From: Sphingomonas sp.
GTDB lineage: Bacteria > Pseudomonadota > Alphaproteobacteria > Sphingomonadales > Sphingomonadaceae
Direction: 5' to 3'
Length of the DNA: 12,678 bases
NCBI GenBank assembly: GCA_019747165.1
Contig: JAIERC010000163.1
Span: 1 to 12,678, forward strand
The notes under the pieces were generated by a model. It had not been told where the DNA came from. It saw nothing but the letters and a program-made list of their open reading frames with translations, and ran no database searches. Below are positions 1 to 6,557 of this stretch, one piece after another. Each line of letters opens with the position of its first letter. Positions within the stretch are counted from its first letter, which is position 1. The position numbers were made by a program, and so were the translations under genes.

Positions 1-357
1 CTCGCGCTGCAGCAGCTCCAGCGTCGCTTCAAAAAGCGGGCGGAAATCGACGATATGCTCGAGAGCCTCATCGGGCGAATCGCGCTTCTCGACACAAGTG
101 CGAGCGATTGTTTCGATGCGTTCTGCCGCGACTGCCAGCGGTTCGGCGCCAAACTGCCGCGCCTCCCCCTTCAGGGTATGGGCTGGAATCACCAATGCAG
201 CAGCGTTACCGGCGCGCATTGCCGCCTCGATCGCCGCGACCGATTTGATCCCATCTTCCTGAAAATACCCTAAAATGCGCACAAATGCCGTGCCCAGTTC
301 GCTACGCGCCTGCGCATAAGCATCCCAATCGACCAACATATTGCCCTGCAAAGTCAC
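1..357 (-). CDS. Hpt-domain (histidine phosphotransfer) protein, C-terminus cut by window edge
   Basis: This is a stand-alone histidine phosphotransfer domain, expected to relay phosphoryl groups between a hybrid kinase and a response regulator in the cytoplasm. The phospho-acceptor motif is seen as AHTLKGEARQFG, with the histidine at residue 60 from the GTG start, inside a mostly alpha-helical Ala/Glu-rich chain. No kinase or receiver domain is attached in the 119 visible codons. The frame is open to base 1, so the C-terminus is missing, though probably only a few residues since such proteins are about 120 residues long. I chose GTG at 357 because GGAG lies 8 bases upstream; an internal ATG at 339 has a poorer site. 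It follows the TusA-family gene by 48 bases and may be the last gene of that run. The family call is firm; the signalling partner is unknown. Confidence 0.82.
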   Translation of the reverse strand, partial: MTLQGNMLVDWDAYAQARSELGTAFVRILGYFQEDGIKSVAAIEAAMRAGNAAALVIPAHTLKGEARQFGAEPLAVAAERIETIARTCVEKRDSPDEALEHIVDFRPLFEATLELLQRE

Positions 358-365
358 CTCAAACT

Positions 366-369
366 CTCC
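366..369 (-). promoter_or_regulatory. Shine-Dalgarno GGAG deciding the GTG start of the Hpt gene
   Basis: On the minus strand GGAG is followed by eight bases and then GTG at 357. The alternative ATG at 339 is preceded by GCAGGGCAAT, a weaker match. The GTG start also adds a short N-terminus (MTLQGN) of the kind I recall in sphingomonad homologues. Confidence 0.5.
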
Positions 370-405
370 ATGCTGAACCGACTAGAGCGAAGGTTCCCCC
401 ATGGT

Positions 406-651
406 TTAGCCGTTTGAAGTAAAGGAGGTGTTGACGAAACCTGGCCCGGTAACGTGAAAAATCTGTGATAATTGAGACATTTGTCGCGTAATCGTCGCGC
501 CGGCGGCGGTCGCTACAGCCGTCAGCTCACGCTCGGCCGCCGGGTCATCGGCCATGATTTCGATTCGAGCATGCGCTTCCCGCAATGCCCGCGCCAGGCG
601 AATCGCTGGCCAGGGGCAGCGCTGCCCGCGTGCATCAATCTGTAAGATCAT
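406..651 (-). CDS. TusA-family sulfurtransferase / sulfur-carrier protein
   Basis: An 81-residue TusA/SirA-like (COG0425) protein. Family members carry a persulfide on a conserved cysteine and pass sulfur on, for example toward tRNA thiolation or other sulfur relays. The diagnostic N-terminal CPxP motif is present as GQRCPWPAIRLARAL, with the cysteine at residue 12. It is followed by the usual ADDPAAERE segment and a C-terminal beta strand. Length fits the family. Its ATG overlaps the der stop codon as ATGA, so it is almost certainly translated from the der transcript. Which sulfur pathway it serves cannot be told: no rhodanese, TusBCD or molybdopterin gene is visible. I therefore name the family rather than assert orthology to E. 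coli tusA. Confidence 0.88.
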   Translation of the reverse strand: MILQIDARGQRCPWPAIRLARALREAHARIEIMADDPAAERELTAVATAAGATITRQMSQLSQIFHVTGPGFVNTSFTSNG

Positions 652-2015
652 GAATCGAAGGGATTTTTTGGCGCTCGCAGGGTCAGCCGCACCGGCACCG
701 CGCCAAAGCCCAGATCGCGGCGGATGCCGTTGATCAGATAGCGTTGATAGCTTTCCGGCAATTGATCGACCCTGGTGCCGAACAGGACGAAACCAGGGGG
801 GCGTGTTTTTGCCTGAGTGAGGTAGCGCAGCTTGATCCGCTTGCCGCCGGGCGCTGGCGGAGGATTGGCCTCTACCGCGCGTTCAAACCAGCGATTGAGT
901 TCGCCGGTACCAACCCGGCGCGACCAGGCGTCACGGGTTTCAAAGGCTGCTGCGATCAGTTGATCAATGCCCTTGCCGGTTGCACCCGAAATGGTGAGCA
1001 GTGGCACGCCACGTACCTGCGCCAGGCCCTCATCAAGAGCGGCGCGGACGCCATTGAACAGCCGGCTCGCATCCTCCGCGACATCCCATTTGTTGAGCGC
1101 GATGATCAGCGCACGCCCTTCCTGCAGAGCCCGGTCGGCGATCTTCAGATCCTGGACCTCTAGCCCACGCGTCGCATCGAGCAACAGCACAACAACCTCG
1201 GCAAAATCAATTGCATGCAGCGCATCGGCGACCGACAGTTTTTCGAGCTTGTCCTGCACATTGGCGCGCTTGCGCATGCCGGCGGTGTCGATCAGGCGCA
1301 CCGGGCGCGTGCCACCCACAGGATTAGGCCATTCCCAATCGATCGCGATCGAATCGCGGGTAATGCCTGCCTCTGGCCCCGTAATCAGCCGATCCTCCCC
1401 CAGGATGCGATTGATCAGCGTTGATTTGCCGGCATTGGGGCGACCGACAATCGCGAGCTTGAGCACGGCATTGGGGTTATCTTCGTCCTCCTCGACCTCT
1501 TCCTCAATCGTTTTGCCCTCAAGGTGCGGGAAAAGTGCTTCGAACAGGTCACCCAACCCTTCGCCATGTTCAGCGGAAAGCTGCACCGGATCGCCAAAGC
1601 CAAGCGATAGCGAATCAAGCACGCCAGCTTCACCGGCACGGCCTTCCGCCTTGTTCGCGACCAGCACGATTGGCGTTGTCGATCCGCGCAGCCAGCGCGC
1701 GATTTCCTCATCAAGCGGGACCAAACCGGCGCGCGCATCAATCAGAAAAAGCGCGACATCAGCCATTTTTACTGCCGCTTCGGTCTGTTGGCGCATCCGC
1801 CCGGGTAGCGAGGCGGCATCCTCGTCTTCATAGCCGGCAGTATCGATGATGCGAAAATCGAGGCCGATCAGATGCGCATCGCCTTCGCGTCGATCCCGCG
1901 TGACGCCGGGGCGATCATCGACAAGCGCGAGTTTCTTACCGACAAGTCGGTTGAACAAAGTGGATTTGCCGACATTGGGGCGGCCAATAATTGCGACGAC
2001 GGGAAGCTGTGCCAT
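648..2015 (-). CDS. der: Ribosome-assembly GTPase Der (EngA)
   Basis: Der is an essential GTPase with two G domains that acts in maturation of the 50S ribosomal subunit. At 455 residues it has normal length. G domain 1 shows GRPNVGKS at 11-18, DTAG at 58-61 and NKAE at 121-124. An acidic linker (about 170-180, rich in Glu/Asp) precedes G domain 2, with GRPNAGKS at 191-198, DTAGM at 243-247 and NKWD at 308-311. The C-terminal KH-like domain carries the basic stretch RIKLRYLTQAKTRPPGFVLF. All nucleotide-binding motifs are intact. The ATG has AAGG about six bases upstream. It lies 52 bases after bamB and overlaps the TusA-family gene by four bases, so it sits in the middle of one transcription unit. 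Confidence 0.97.
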   Translation of the reverse strand: MAQLPVVAIIGRPNVGKSTLFNRLVGKKLALVDDRPGVTRDRREGDAHLIGLDFRIIDTAGYEDEDAASLPGRMRQQTEAAVKMADVALFLIDARAGLVPLDEEIARWLRGSTTPIVLVANKAEGRAGEAGVLDSLSLGFGDPVQLSAEHGEGLGDLFEALFPHLEGKTIEEEVEEDEDNPNAVLKLAIVGRPNAGKSTLINRILGEDRLITGPEAGITRDSIAIDWEWPNPVGGTRPVRLIDTAGMRKRANVQDKLEKLSVADALHAIDFAEVVVLLLDATRGLEVQDLKIADRALQEGRALIIALNKWDVAEDASRLFNGVRAALDEGLAQVRGVPLLTISGATGKGIDQLIAAAFETRDAWSRRVGTGELNRWFERAVEANPPPAPGGKRIKLRYLTQAKTRPPGFVLFGTRVDQLPESYQRYLINGIRRDLGFGAVPVRLTLRAPKNPFDS

Positions 2016-2067
2016 CGGGGCCTTTTAGCGCCCCCGCTGATTTTCGCCACCCGCCGTCACGCGTCGA

Positions 2068-3390
2068 TTATCGATAGGCGCTGATCCGCCCCTTGGCATC
2101 GATTGTGTACAGCACATTACCAGCCACCAGCGGCGGTAGGCTGAACGCTGCACCGCCCTTGATGACCGCCCCTTTTTCGCCGGTCGTCGGGGAGACCGAG
2201 ACGATCTTGCCTTCGGAATTGAGCAGGATCAGACGCCCGCCCGCAAGCACAGGACCAACCCAGCTGATAGGATTTTTCCGCTTCTTCACATTTCTGAAGC
2301 CGCCAAGGTCGCTGATCCAGCGGATCTTTCCATTCGCGCGCGACAGGCAATATAGCTTTGCATCATCCGTCTCCACGAACAGCCATTCGCCGGCAATCCA
2401 TGGGGTAGAAATGCCGGCCAGATTCTGTTCCCACAGTCGCTGGCCCGTGGTCAGTTCGAGCGCAACCATGCGCCCGCCTTCACCGACCGCATAAACGCGA
2501 TTCTGATCAATCACCGGGGCCGCATCGATATCGGCAAGACTGGAAACTGACGTGGATGCGCTCGTCCTCGACAGGATTTCCTGCCACAAGACGCGACCAT
2601 TTTCATAACGATAGGCGTTGAGTTCGCCGGACGAAAATCCAGCGACAATCGTGCCGCGCGCAGCTGCCGGGGCGGCAACTCCGAACACGCCCTGCGATTC
2701 AAGCGACCCGCTGGCGGTCCATTGCACCGTGCCGTCGGTCTGCGACAGAGCGTAAAGCTCGTTATTCTGGCTCAGCACATAGACTGCGCCATTGGCAACG
2801 GTGGGTGCTCCGCGCAGTGGCCCCGATGGGCGGACGCGCCACAAAATCTTGCCATTGGTGGCATCCAACGCAACGATATCTCCCAGGCCATCGCTGGCAA
2901 ACAAGCGGCCTTCGTCAAAGCTGACGCCGCCGCCAAAACGAGCATCGCGGTTTTCTTTGTTCTCGGTCAGCGGTGCCTTCCACAATGGCTGGCCGGTATC
3001 GGCCGCAAAAGCGTGGACGACCGCATCGACATCAACCACGAACAGCTTATTTTCGGCAACGACCGGTGCCGCGCCCAGCCGCTGGCGATTGGACCCGCCA
3101 TTGATGCTCACCGACCAGAGCCGCGTTAGTTGCGCGCCGAGCGCGACATGGCCTAGCGATTTGGCGGCGTTACCGCCCGGCTGCGACCAATCCGCATTCG
3201 GTCCTGCTGGTGGTAATAGCACTTGCACATCGGCGATCGTCTTGTCGGCTTCGGCGCCATTTTCCGAAACCAGAATTGGCACACGATCACCCAGTGTTGG
3301 CGTCTTTTTCGGCCCACCCTTAAAGGCCCCGCAGCCGCTCAGCGCGATCAACGCCGCAATGGCGATCGGCGATCGAAGTGATTTCATCAT
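2068..3390 (-). CDS. bamB: Outer-membrane assembly lipoprotein BamB
   Basis: BamB is the beta-propeller lipoprotein of the BAM complex, which folds outer-membrane proteins from the periplasmic side. The 440-residue product starts with a basic, hydrophobic signal and a lipobox LSGC with the acylated cysteine at residue 20. A linker of about 60 residues follows, then repeated PQQ-like propeller blades with recurring patterns such as AADTGQPLWKAPL, DATNGKILWRV, TDGTVQWTASG, ENGRVLWQE, TTGQRLWEQNL and ANGKIRWISDL. This is the expected architecture. Its start ATG overlaps the stop of the YfgM-like gene as ATGA, and der follows. Membership in the yfgM-bamB-der block supports BamB over a quinoprotein dehydrogenase, as does the lack of an enzymatic domain. 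Confidence 0.93.
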   Translation of the reverse strand: MMKSLRSPIAIAALIALSGCGAFKGGPKKTPTLGDRVPILVSENGAEADKTIADVQVLLPPAGPNADWSQPGGNAAKSLGHVALGAQLTRLWSVSINGGSNRQRLGAAPVVAENKLFVVDVDAVVHAFAADTGQPLWKAPLTENKENRDARFGGGVSFDEGRLFASDGLGDIVALDATNGKILWRVRPSGPLRGAPTVANGAVYVLSQNNELYALSQTDGTVQWTASGSLESQGVFGVAAPAAARGTIVAGFSSGELNAYRYENGRVLWQEILSRTSASTSVSSLADIDAAPVIDQNRVYAVGEGGRMVALELTTGQRLWEQNLAGISTPWIAGEWLFVETDDAKLYCLSRANGKIRWISDLGGFRNVKKRKNPISWVGPVLAGGRLILLNSEGKIVSVSPTTGEKGAVIKGGAAFSLPPLVAGNVLYTIDAKGRISAYR

Positions 3391-4100
3391 TGCGGTTTCT
3401 TTTCCTCAGTCTGGTCTACGGCATCGATGCCGAGCTCACCGGCCATCTGCACCGCGCGCTGGCGCAGGCTTTCAGGCACGGTCTGATCTCTGGCAATCCG
3501 GCCGAACAAATCGCCGGCCGCCCGCTTCTGGTTCAATTTCAGATGGGCGATTGCCACCAATTCACCTGCGGAGCCGAACCAGGGTTCGCCTGGTACCACA
3601 AGCGGCTTGAGGCGGTCGATCACCGTCTGCGGTTTCAACCCATCATATTCAGCATAGGTCTGGCGAACCAGCGCCAGATCGCGGAACGGCTTGGCCGCAT
3701 TGGTATCATTCGCGACTTCAGCGAACTTCGCGGCGGCACCCTTCAGATCATTTTTCTGCAGCATAATGTCCGCCTGGGTGAACTTGGCGAGCGAGCGATA
3801 CCCGCCAATGCCATTGTCAGCGAGCGTGGCAAGCTGCTTAGCCGCCTGCTTGTCGTCGCCTGTCCCCAGTTTTTCAAAAACCGTGGATAGCTGTTCGCCC
3901 TGTTCGCCAGCCTGTTTCTGGTGCTGGTTCTGCCAAAACAGCACACCGGCAAAGGCAGCCAGCCCTAACGCCACCGCGCCAATCAGCCAGCGGCCATATC
4001 GGGTCCAGAAATCCCTGGCCTGATCGCGACGCAGCTCTTCATCGACTTCGCGCAAAAATGCTTCGTTGGTTTGTGGCGTAACGGCCAAGATATGCTCCAT
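3387..4100 (-). CDS. YfgM-like single-span TPR membrane protein
   Basis: A 237-residue protein with a cytoplasmic N-terminus (NEAFLREVDEELRRDQARDF), one transmembrane helix at about residues 38-56, then a long helical TPR-like domain expected to face the periplasm. E. coli YfgM has this build and binds the SecYEG translocon and periplasmic chaperones; a role in secretion or envelope protein folding is inferred from that family. The gene immediately precedes bamB and der, as in E. coli, and overlaps bamB by ATGA. The start is uncertain. ATG at 4100 has no good ribosome site, whereas TTG at 4088 has GGAG six bases upstream and gives MAVTPQTNEAF, close to the usual N-terminus of alphaproteobacterial relatives. 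Confidence 0.85.
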   Translation of the reverse strand: MEHILAVTPQTNEAFLREVDEELRRDQARDFWTRYGRWLIGAVALGLAAFAGVLFWQNQHQKQAGEQGEQLSTVFEKLGTGDDKQAAKQLATLADNGIGGYRSLAKFTQADIMLQKNDLKGAAAKFAEVANDTNAAKPFRDLALVRQTYAEYDGLKPQTVIDRLKPLVVPGEPWFGSAGELVAIAHLKLNQKRAAGDLFGRIARDQTVPESLRQRAVQMAGELGIDAVDQTEEKKPQ

Positions 4101-4154
4101 CGGAAGGCAGGAAGGCGCGGACCTTAGCGGCGGCCCTGAGTAAACGAAAGGGTA

Positions 4155-5027
4155 TCAATCCTTGGGGGCGTAGGTCTGTTCCGGCCCAGGAAATGCCCGG
4201 GACCGAACATCGCTCGCATAGGTCTCAACCGCGGCGGAAATACGGCCAGCAATATCGCCGAAACGTTTCACGAATCGCGGCGTCCGATCGAACAGCCCAA
4301 GCATATCTTCCGCCACCAGCACCTGCCCATCGCATTGCGCCGATGCGCCGATGCCAATCACGGGCACATCGACACTTTGGGTGACGGCGGCACCGATCGG
4401 TTCGACCACGCCTTCCAGCACCATCGCAAACGCCCCCGCATCGGCGACCGCTTTGGCATCCGCCATGATCTTCTCATGCTCCTGCTGGCTGCGACCGCGT
4501 GCGCCATAGCCGCCCAGCACATTCACCGCCTGCGGCGTCAGGCCGATATGCGCCATGACCGGGATGCCGCGTTCGCTCAGGAAGCGGATTGTTGGGGCCA
4601 TCGCCTGGCCACCTTCCAGCTTGATAGCGGCGCAGCCGGTTTCAGCCATCACACGCGATGCGCTGGCAAAGGCGGTCTCTGGCGAAGCCTCATAGCTGCC
4701 GAACGGCATATCGACGATGACGACGCTGTGATAACTGCCCCGGACAACTGCCGCGCCATGCGCGCACATCATGTCCAGCGTTACCGCCAAGGTTGATGGC
4801 AGGCCATAAATGACCTGGCCAAGCGAATCACCGACCAGCAGCATATCGCAATGCGGATCGAGCAGCTGCGCCATCCGCACGGTATAGGCCGTCAGCATGA
4901 CCAGCGGCTGCTCCGTTTTGCCGTCGAATTTGCGCCGCTGGATCGCGGGCACGGTAAGGCGCTTCATCGGCGCCGGCGTCGGGTTTGCGCGGCTCGTCGC
5001 GGTATCGATGGTGAAGGTCGTAGACAT
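4155..5027 (-). CDS. panB: 3-methyl-2-oxobutanoate hydroxymethyltransferase PanB
   Basis: PanB transfers a hydroxymethyl group from 5,10-methylenetetrahydrofolate to 2-oxoisovalerate, giving ketopantoate, the first committed step of pantothenate and coenzyme A synthesis. The 290-residue protein shows the TIM-barrel signatures MLTAYT at 44-49, VGDSLG at 65-70 with metal-binding Asp67, VDMPFGSYE around Asp106, KLEGG with Lys136 and Glu138, AHIGLTPQ at 159-166, and the catalytic-type Glu205 in LEGVVEP. An N-terminal extension of about 20 residues precedes MKRLTVPAIQ; I recall the same extension in sphingomonad homologues, so I keep the first ATG. No panC or panE is nearby. It is divergent from the membrane-protein/repressor cassette and lies 54 bases upstream of the YfgM-like gene, so it may be the first gene of the left-hand operon. 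Confidence 0.96.
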   Translation of the reverse strand: MSTTFTIDTATSRANPTPAPMKRLTVPAIQRRKFDGKTEQPLVMLTAYTVRMAQLLDPHCDMLLVGDSLGQVIYGLPSTLAVTLDMMCAHGAAVVRGSYHSVVIVDMPFGSYEASPETAFASASRVMAETGCAAIKLEGGQAMAPTIRFLSERGIPVMAHIGLTPQAVNVLGGYGARGRSQQEHEKIMADAKAVADAGAFAMVLEGVVEPIGAAVTQSVDVPVIGIGASAQCDGQVLVAEDMLGLFDRTPRFVKRFGDIAGRISAAVETYASDVRSRAFPGPEQTYAPKD

Positions 5028-5091
5028 TGCTGCCCGTTAGAGGATTCGGCAGGGCGAGGCCAGAGCGGACAGCTAACGAAGTAAAATTCTA

Positions 5092-5120
5092 TTGACGCAG
5101 TGTCAGATATTTTTTACATT
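5092..5120 (+). promoter_or_regulatory. Sigma-70-like promoter of the membrane protein/XRE cassette
   Basis: A -35 box TTGACG (5092-5097) and a -10 box TACATT (5115-5120) are separated by exactly 17 bases in an AT-rich patch of an otherwise GC-rich window. The predicted start of transcription is near 5127, about 28 bases before the ATG at 5155. On the opposite strand TAGAAT (5091-5086) could be a -10 for panB, but I see no matching -35. The match is by eye only. Confidence 0.55.
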
Positions 5121-5139
5121 ATGACGATGGAAGCTGACA
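5093..5139. promoter_or_regulatory. Putative operator: cluster of TGAC/GTCA half-sites over the promoter
   Basis: TGACGCAGTGTCA (5093-5105) is a near-perfect 13-base palindrome sitting on the -35 box. Further TGAC half-sites lie at 5122-5125, just after the -10 box, and at 5135-5138. The outer TGTCAG (5101-5106) and CTGACA (5134-5139) form an inverted repeat whose centres are 33 bases apart, about three helical turns. A repressor bound here would block RNA polymerase, and the XRE-type protein encoded by the second gene of this cassette is the natural candidate. The binding protein is inferred. Confidence 0.4.
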
Positions 5140-5154
5140 TTGAATGGGGCAGTC

Positions 5155-5619
5155 ATGACGTTTCGCGAAAAAATGCTGTGGGTTTCGATCATCGCGGAGA
5201 CCGCCATCTGGGGCTCCTATCTGTTTGACGTCGGCAGTTTATTGGCGCGCGGGACGGTCGATGCGGAACAGGCCTATGGTGGCTTTATCCAATCTGTGAT
5301 CCTGCTGGTGACGGTCGAAGTTGCCGCCGCGATCATCCTTGCCATCTGGTCACCGGCCGACGCCAATGCGCCTGAAGATGCGCGTGACCGCGATTTTGCG
5401 GCAACAGCGGCGGTTCCCGCCTATAATCTGCTCAGCATTTTGGTGGTTGGCGTGATGGTGGCAACGCCGTTCATCGTCACCGCTGCACAGCGGTGGCTAA
5501 GCGGTGATCCGAAGACGATCATTGCCGTTGTCATCGGCAATGCCCTGCTGCTCGCCCTGGTGGCGGCGCACATCGTCAATGCCGGTGCGCAACTCTGGCG
5601 TTATCGTCGGGAAGGCTGA
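5155..5619 (+). CDS. Four-helix integral membrane protein of unknown function, paired with XRE repressor
   Basis: I do not recognise a function. The 154-residue product has four predicted transmembrane helices at about 8-27, 46-66, 90-110 and 122-142. A short charged loop after helix 2 contains EDARDRDF, reminiscent of the DERDR-type motif in small four-helix membrane proteins that pair with minimal XRE regulators. I chose ATG at 5155, which has GGGG six bases upstream and begins MTFREKMLWVS; a TTG at 5140 in the same frame would add only five residues. It is followed two bases later by the repressor gene, so the two are one operon under the promoter at 5092-5120. A sensory or envelope-stress role is possible but only by analogy. 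Confidence 0.8.
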   Translation: MTFREKMLWVSIIAETAIWGSYLFDVGSLLARGTVDAEQAYGGFIQSVILLVTVEVAAAIILAIWSPADANAPEDARDRDFAATAAVPAYNLLSILVVGVMVATPFIVTAAQRWLSGDPKTIIAVVIGNALLLALVAAHIVNAGAQLWRYRREG

Positions 5620-5621
5620 TC

Positions 5622-5834
5622 ATGGCCGCTCCGCCCATCACCAACAGCATCCGGACCCTGCGCTTCATGGCAGGCGAGATGACGCAGGCCGAGCTGGCCG
5701 AAAAGATCGGTATGACTCGCCAGACCATCGCCGCGATTGAGGCGGGCAAATATTCGCCGTCGCTGGAGGCGGCATTTCGGATCGCAGCGGTCTTTGGCAA
5801 GCCACTCGACGATGTGTTTCAATGGCAGGGCTGA
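5622..5834 (+). CDS. Minimal XRE-family helix-turn-helix transcriptional regulator
   Basis: A 70-residue protein that is almost only a Cro/CI-type DNA-binding domain. The helix-turn-helix spans about residues 21-43 (TQAELAEKIGMTRQTIAAIE), followed by the typical YSPSLEAAFRIAAVFGKPLDDVF segment. It has no ligand or dimerisation domain beyond this. Such small regulators usually bind as dimers to palindromes at their own promoter, and half-sites of that kind lie upstream of the partner gene at 5093-5139. The ATG has GGAAGG a few bases upstream and starts two bases after the membrane-protein stop. It faces the next gene convergently with a spacer of 63 bases, in which I see no convincing terminator. 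Confidence 0.9.
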   Translation: MAAPPITNSIRTLRFMAGEMTQAELAEKIGMTRQTIAAIEAGKYSPSLEAAFRIAAVFGKPLDDVFQWQG

Positions 5835-5897
5835 TCTGCGCCGATGGTCGTCCCGTGATCCCAGTTGCCGGTGACCCCGCCCCCAGAATCGCTTCTT

Positions 5898-6335
5898 TCA
5901 GGAAATCCAGCGCCGCTTGATCGCGATGCCGGCAAACCAGACCTGCACGATCGCCATCAAAAAGATAAACAGCGGAAACGGCACTGTCGCCGCTGCACCC
6001 TTCACCGCGATCAGATCCGTCGCGCCGAACACCCAACCGAACTGCGCGATCACCCCAATCAGCGACACGATATATACCTCCCTGGCCTTTCGAGATCGCC
6101 GCAGCAGCGCCATGGAGCCTGACAGAGCGGGCAGGACGGCCAGCCAATAGAAAAAGTCGAACCAGACCGGCAGCTTCAAATAGAATGCCCGGTCATAGTC
6201 GCTCATCGCCGCCAGCGCCTTCGCGTCAACCGTCAAATGCGCGAAGAGCGCAAACATGCCTGCTGCCGCCCATAGCAGCAACAACACCGCCACGATCCAG
6301 AACCATGTCGGTGGCTTTTGCTTGGATAAAGGCAC
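5898..6335 (-). CDS. Unknown four-helix integral membrane protein
   Basis: The function is not recognised. From the GTG start the product has 145 residues and four hydrophobic helices at about 11-33, 58-78, 88-106 and 117-138. Helix 1 begins with the aromatic PPTWFWIVAV, and the loop between helices 1 and 2 has SDYDRAFYLKLPVWFDFFYW. Basic residues (RRSRKARE, KRRWIS) follow helices 2 and 4, which puts both termini in the cytoplasm by the positive-inside rule. I prefer GTG at 6335 because a strong purine-rich ribosome site sits directly upstream; ATGs at 6353 and 6380 would extend it but lack such a site. The gene stands alone. TAAAAT at 6401-6396 could be its -10 box, but the -35 is weak. Confidence 0.72.
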   Translation of the reverse strand: MPLSKQKPPTWFWIVAVLLLLWAAAGMFALFAHLTVDAKALAAMSDYDRAFYLKLPVWFDFFYWLAVLPALSGSMALLRRSRKAREVYIVSLIGVIAQFGWVFGATDLIAVKGAAATVPFPLFIFLMAIVQVWFAGIAIKRRWIS

Positions 6336-6338
6336 CGG

Positions 6339-6348
6339 TCCTCCCTCC
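6339..6348 (-). promoter_or_regulatory. Ribosome binding site GGAGGGAGGA deciding a GTG start
   Basis: On the minus strand GGAGGGAGGA is followed by CCG and then GTG at 6335. The register over the first GGAGG gives a spacing of 8 bases, which is ideal. Upstream ATG codons in the same frame (6353 and 6380) have no comparable site, so the GTG start is favoured. Confidence 0.5.
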
Positions 6349-6438
6349 CCCATTTTTGATGGAAGGGAAGCTGCGCCCAATCGCGGCGAATCGCAATTTT
6401 AGAGCAAGGTGCTTGAAGTTTAAATCACTACCCCGTTT

Positions 6439-6485
6439 GTCCTGAGTAGCCCCTTCGACTGCCTGCCAAGGCAGGCGCTCAGGAC
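6439..6485. repeat. Nested hairpin inside left arm of the compound palindrome
   Basis: GTCCTGAG (6439-6446) pairs perfectly with CTCAGGAC (6478-6485). Inside lies a second perfect stem, GCCTGCC (6461-6467) with GGCAGGC (6470-6476), around a two-base AA gap. The pair forms a REP-like unit of its own, unmatched in the right arm. Confidence 0.7.
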
Positions 6486-6536
6486 GGGCATTGAGCTTGT
6501 CGAAGTGATCAGGTGAAACATGCCCCGCATGGTTCA

Positions 6537-6557
6537 GATTTGTCCGGGGGACAAATC
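6537..6557. repeat. Perfect hairpin at the centre of the compound palindrome
   Basis: GATTTGTCC (6537-6545) and GGACAAATC (6549-6557) form a perfect nine-base stem with a GGG loop. A shorter stem, CATGC-CCC-GCATG, lies just left of it at 6519-6531. There is no T-tract after the stem on either strand, so an intrinsic terminator is not clearly supported. Confidence 0.65.

Noticed and set aside
967..1833. Plus-strand open frame of 288 codons opposite der
   Set aside because: The translation is Ser/Ala/Arg-rich low complexity with no domain, and it lies entirely antisense to an intact der. It is a typical GC-rich shadow frame.
2792..3610. Plus-strand open frame of 272 codons opposite bamB and the YfgM-like gene
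   Set aside because: It crosses the junction of two well-supported minus-strand genes and its translation resembles no family, so it is a shadow.
5086..5091. TAGAAT as -10 box of panB
   Set aside because: It is five of six to consensus on the minus strand, but no acceptable -35 lies 16-18 bases upstream, so it is mentioned only as a possibility.
5835..5897. Search for a bidirectional terminator between the convergent XRE and membrane-protein genes
   Set aside because: Only short GGTC/GACC pairs with long loops and no T-tract were found, which is too weak to call.
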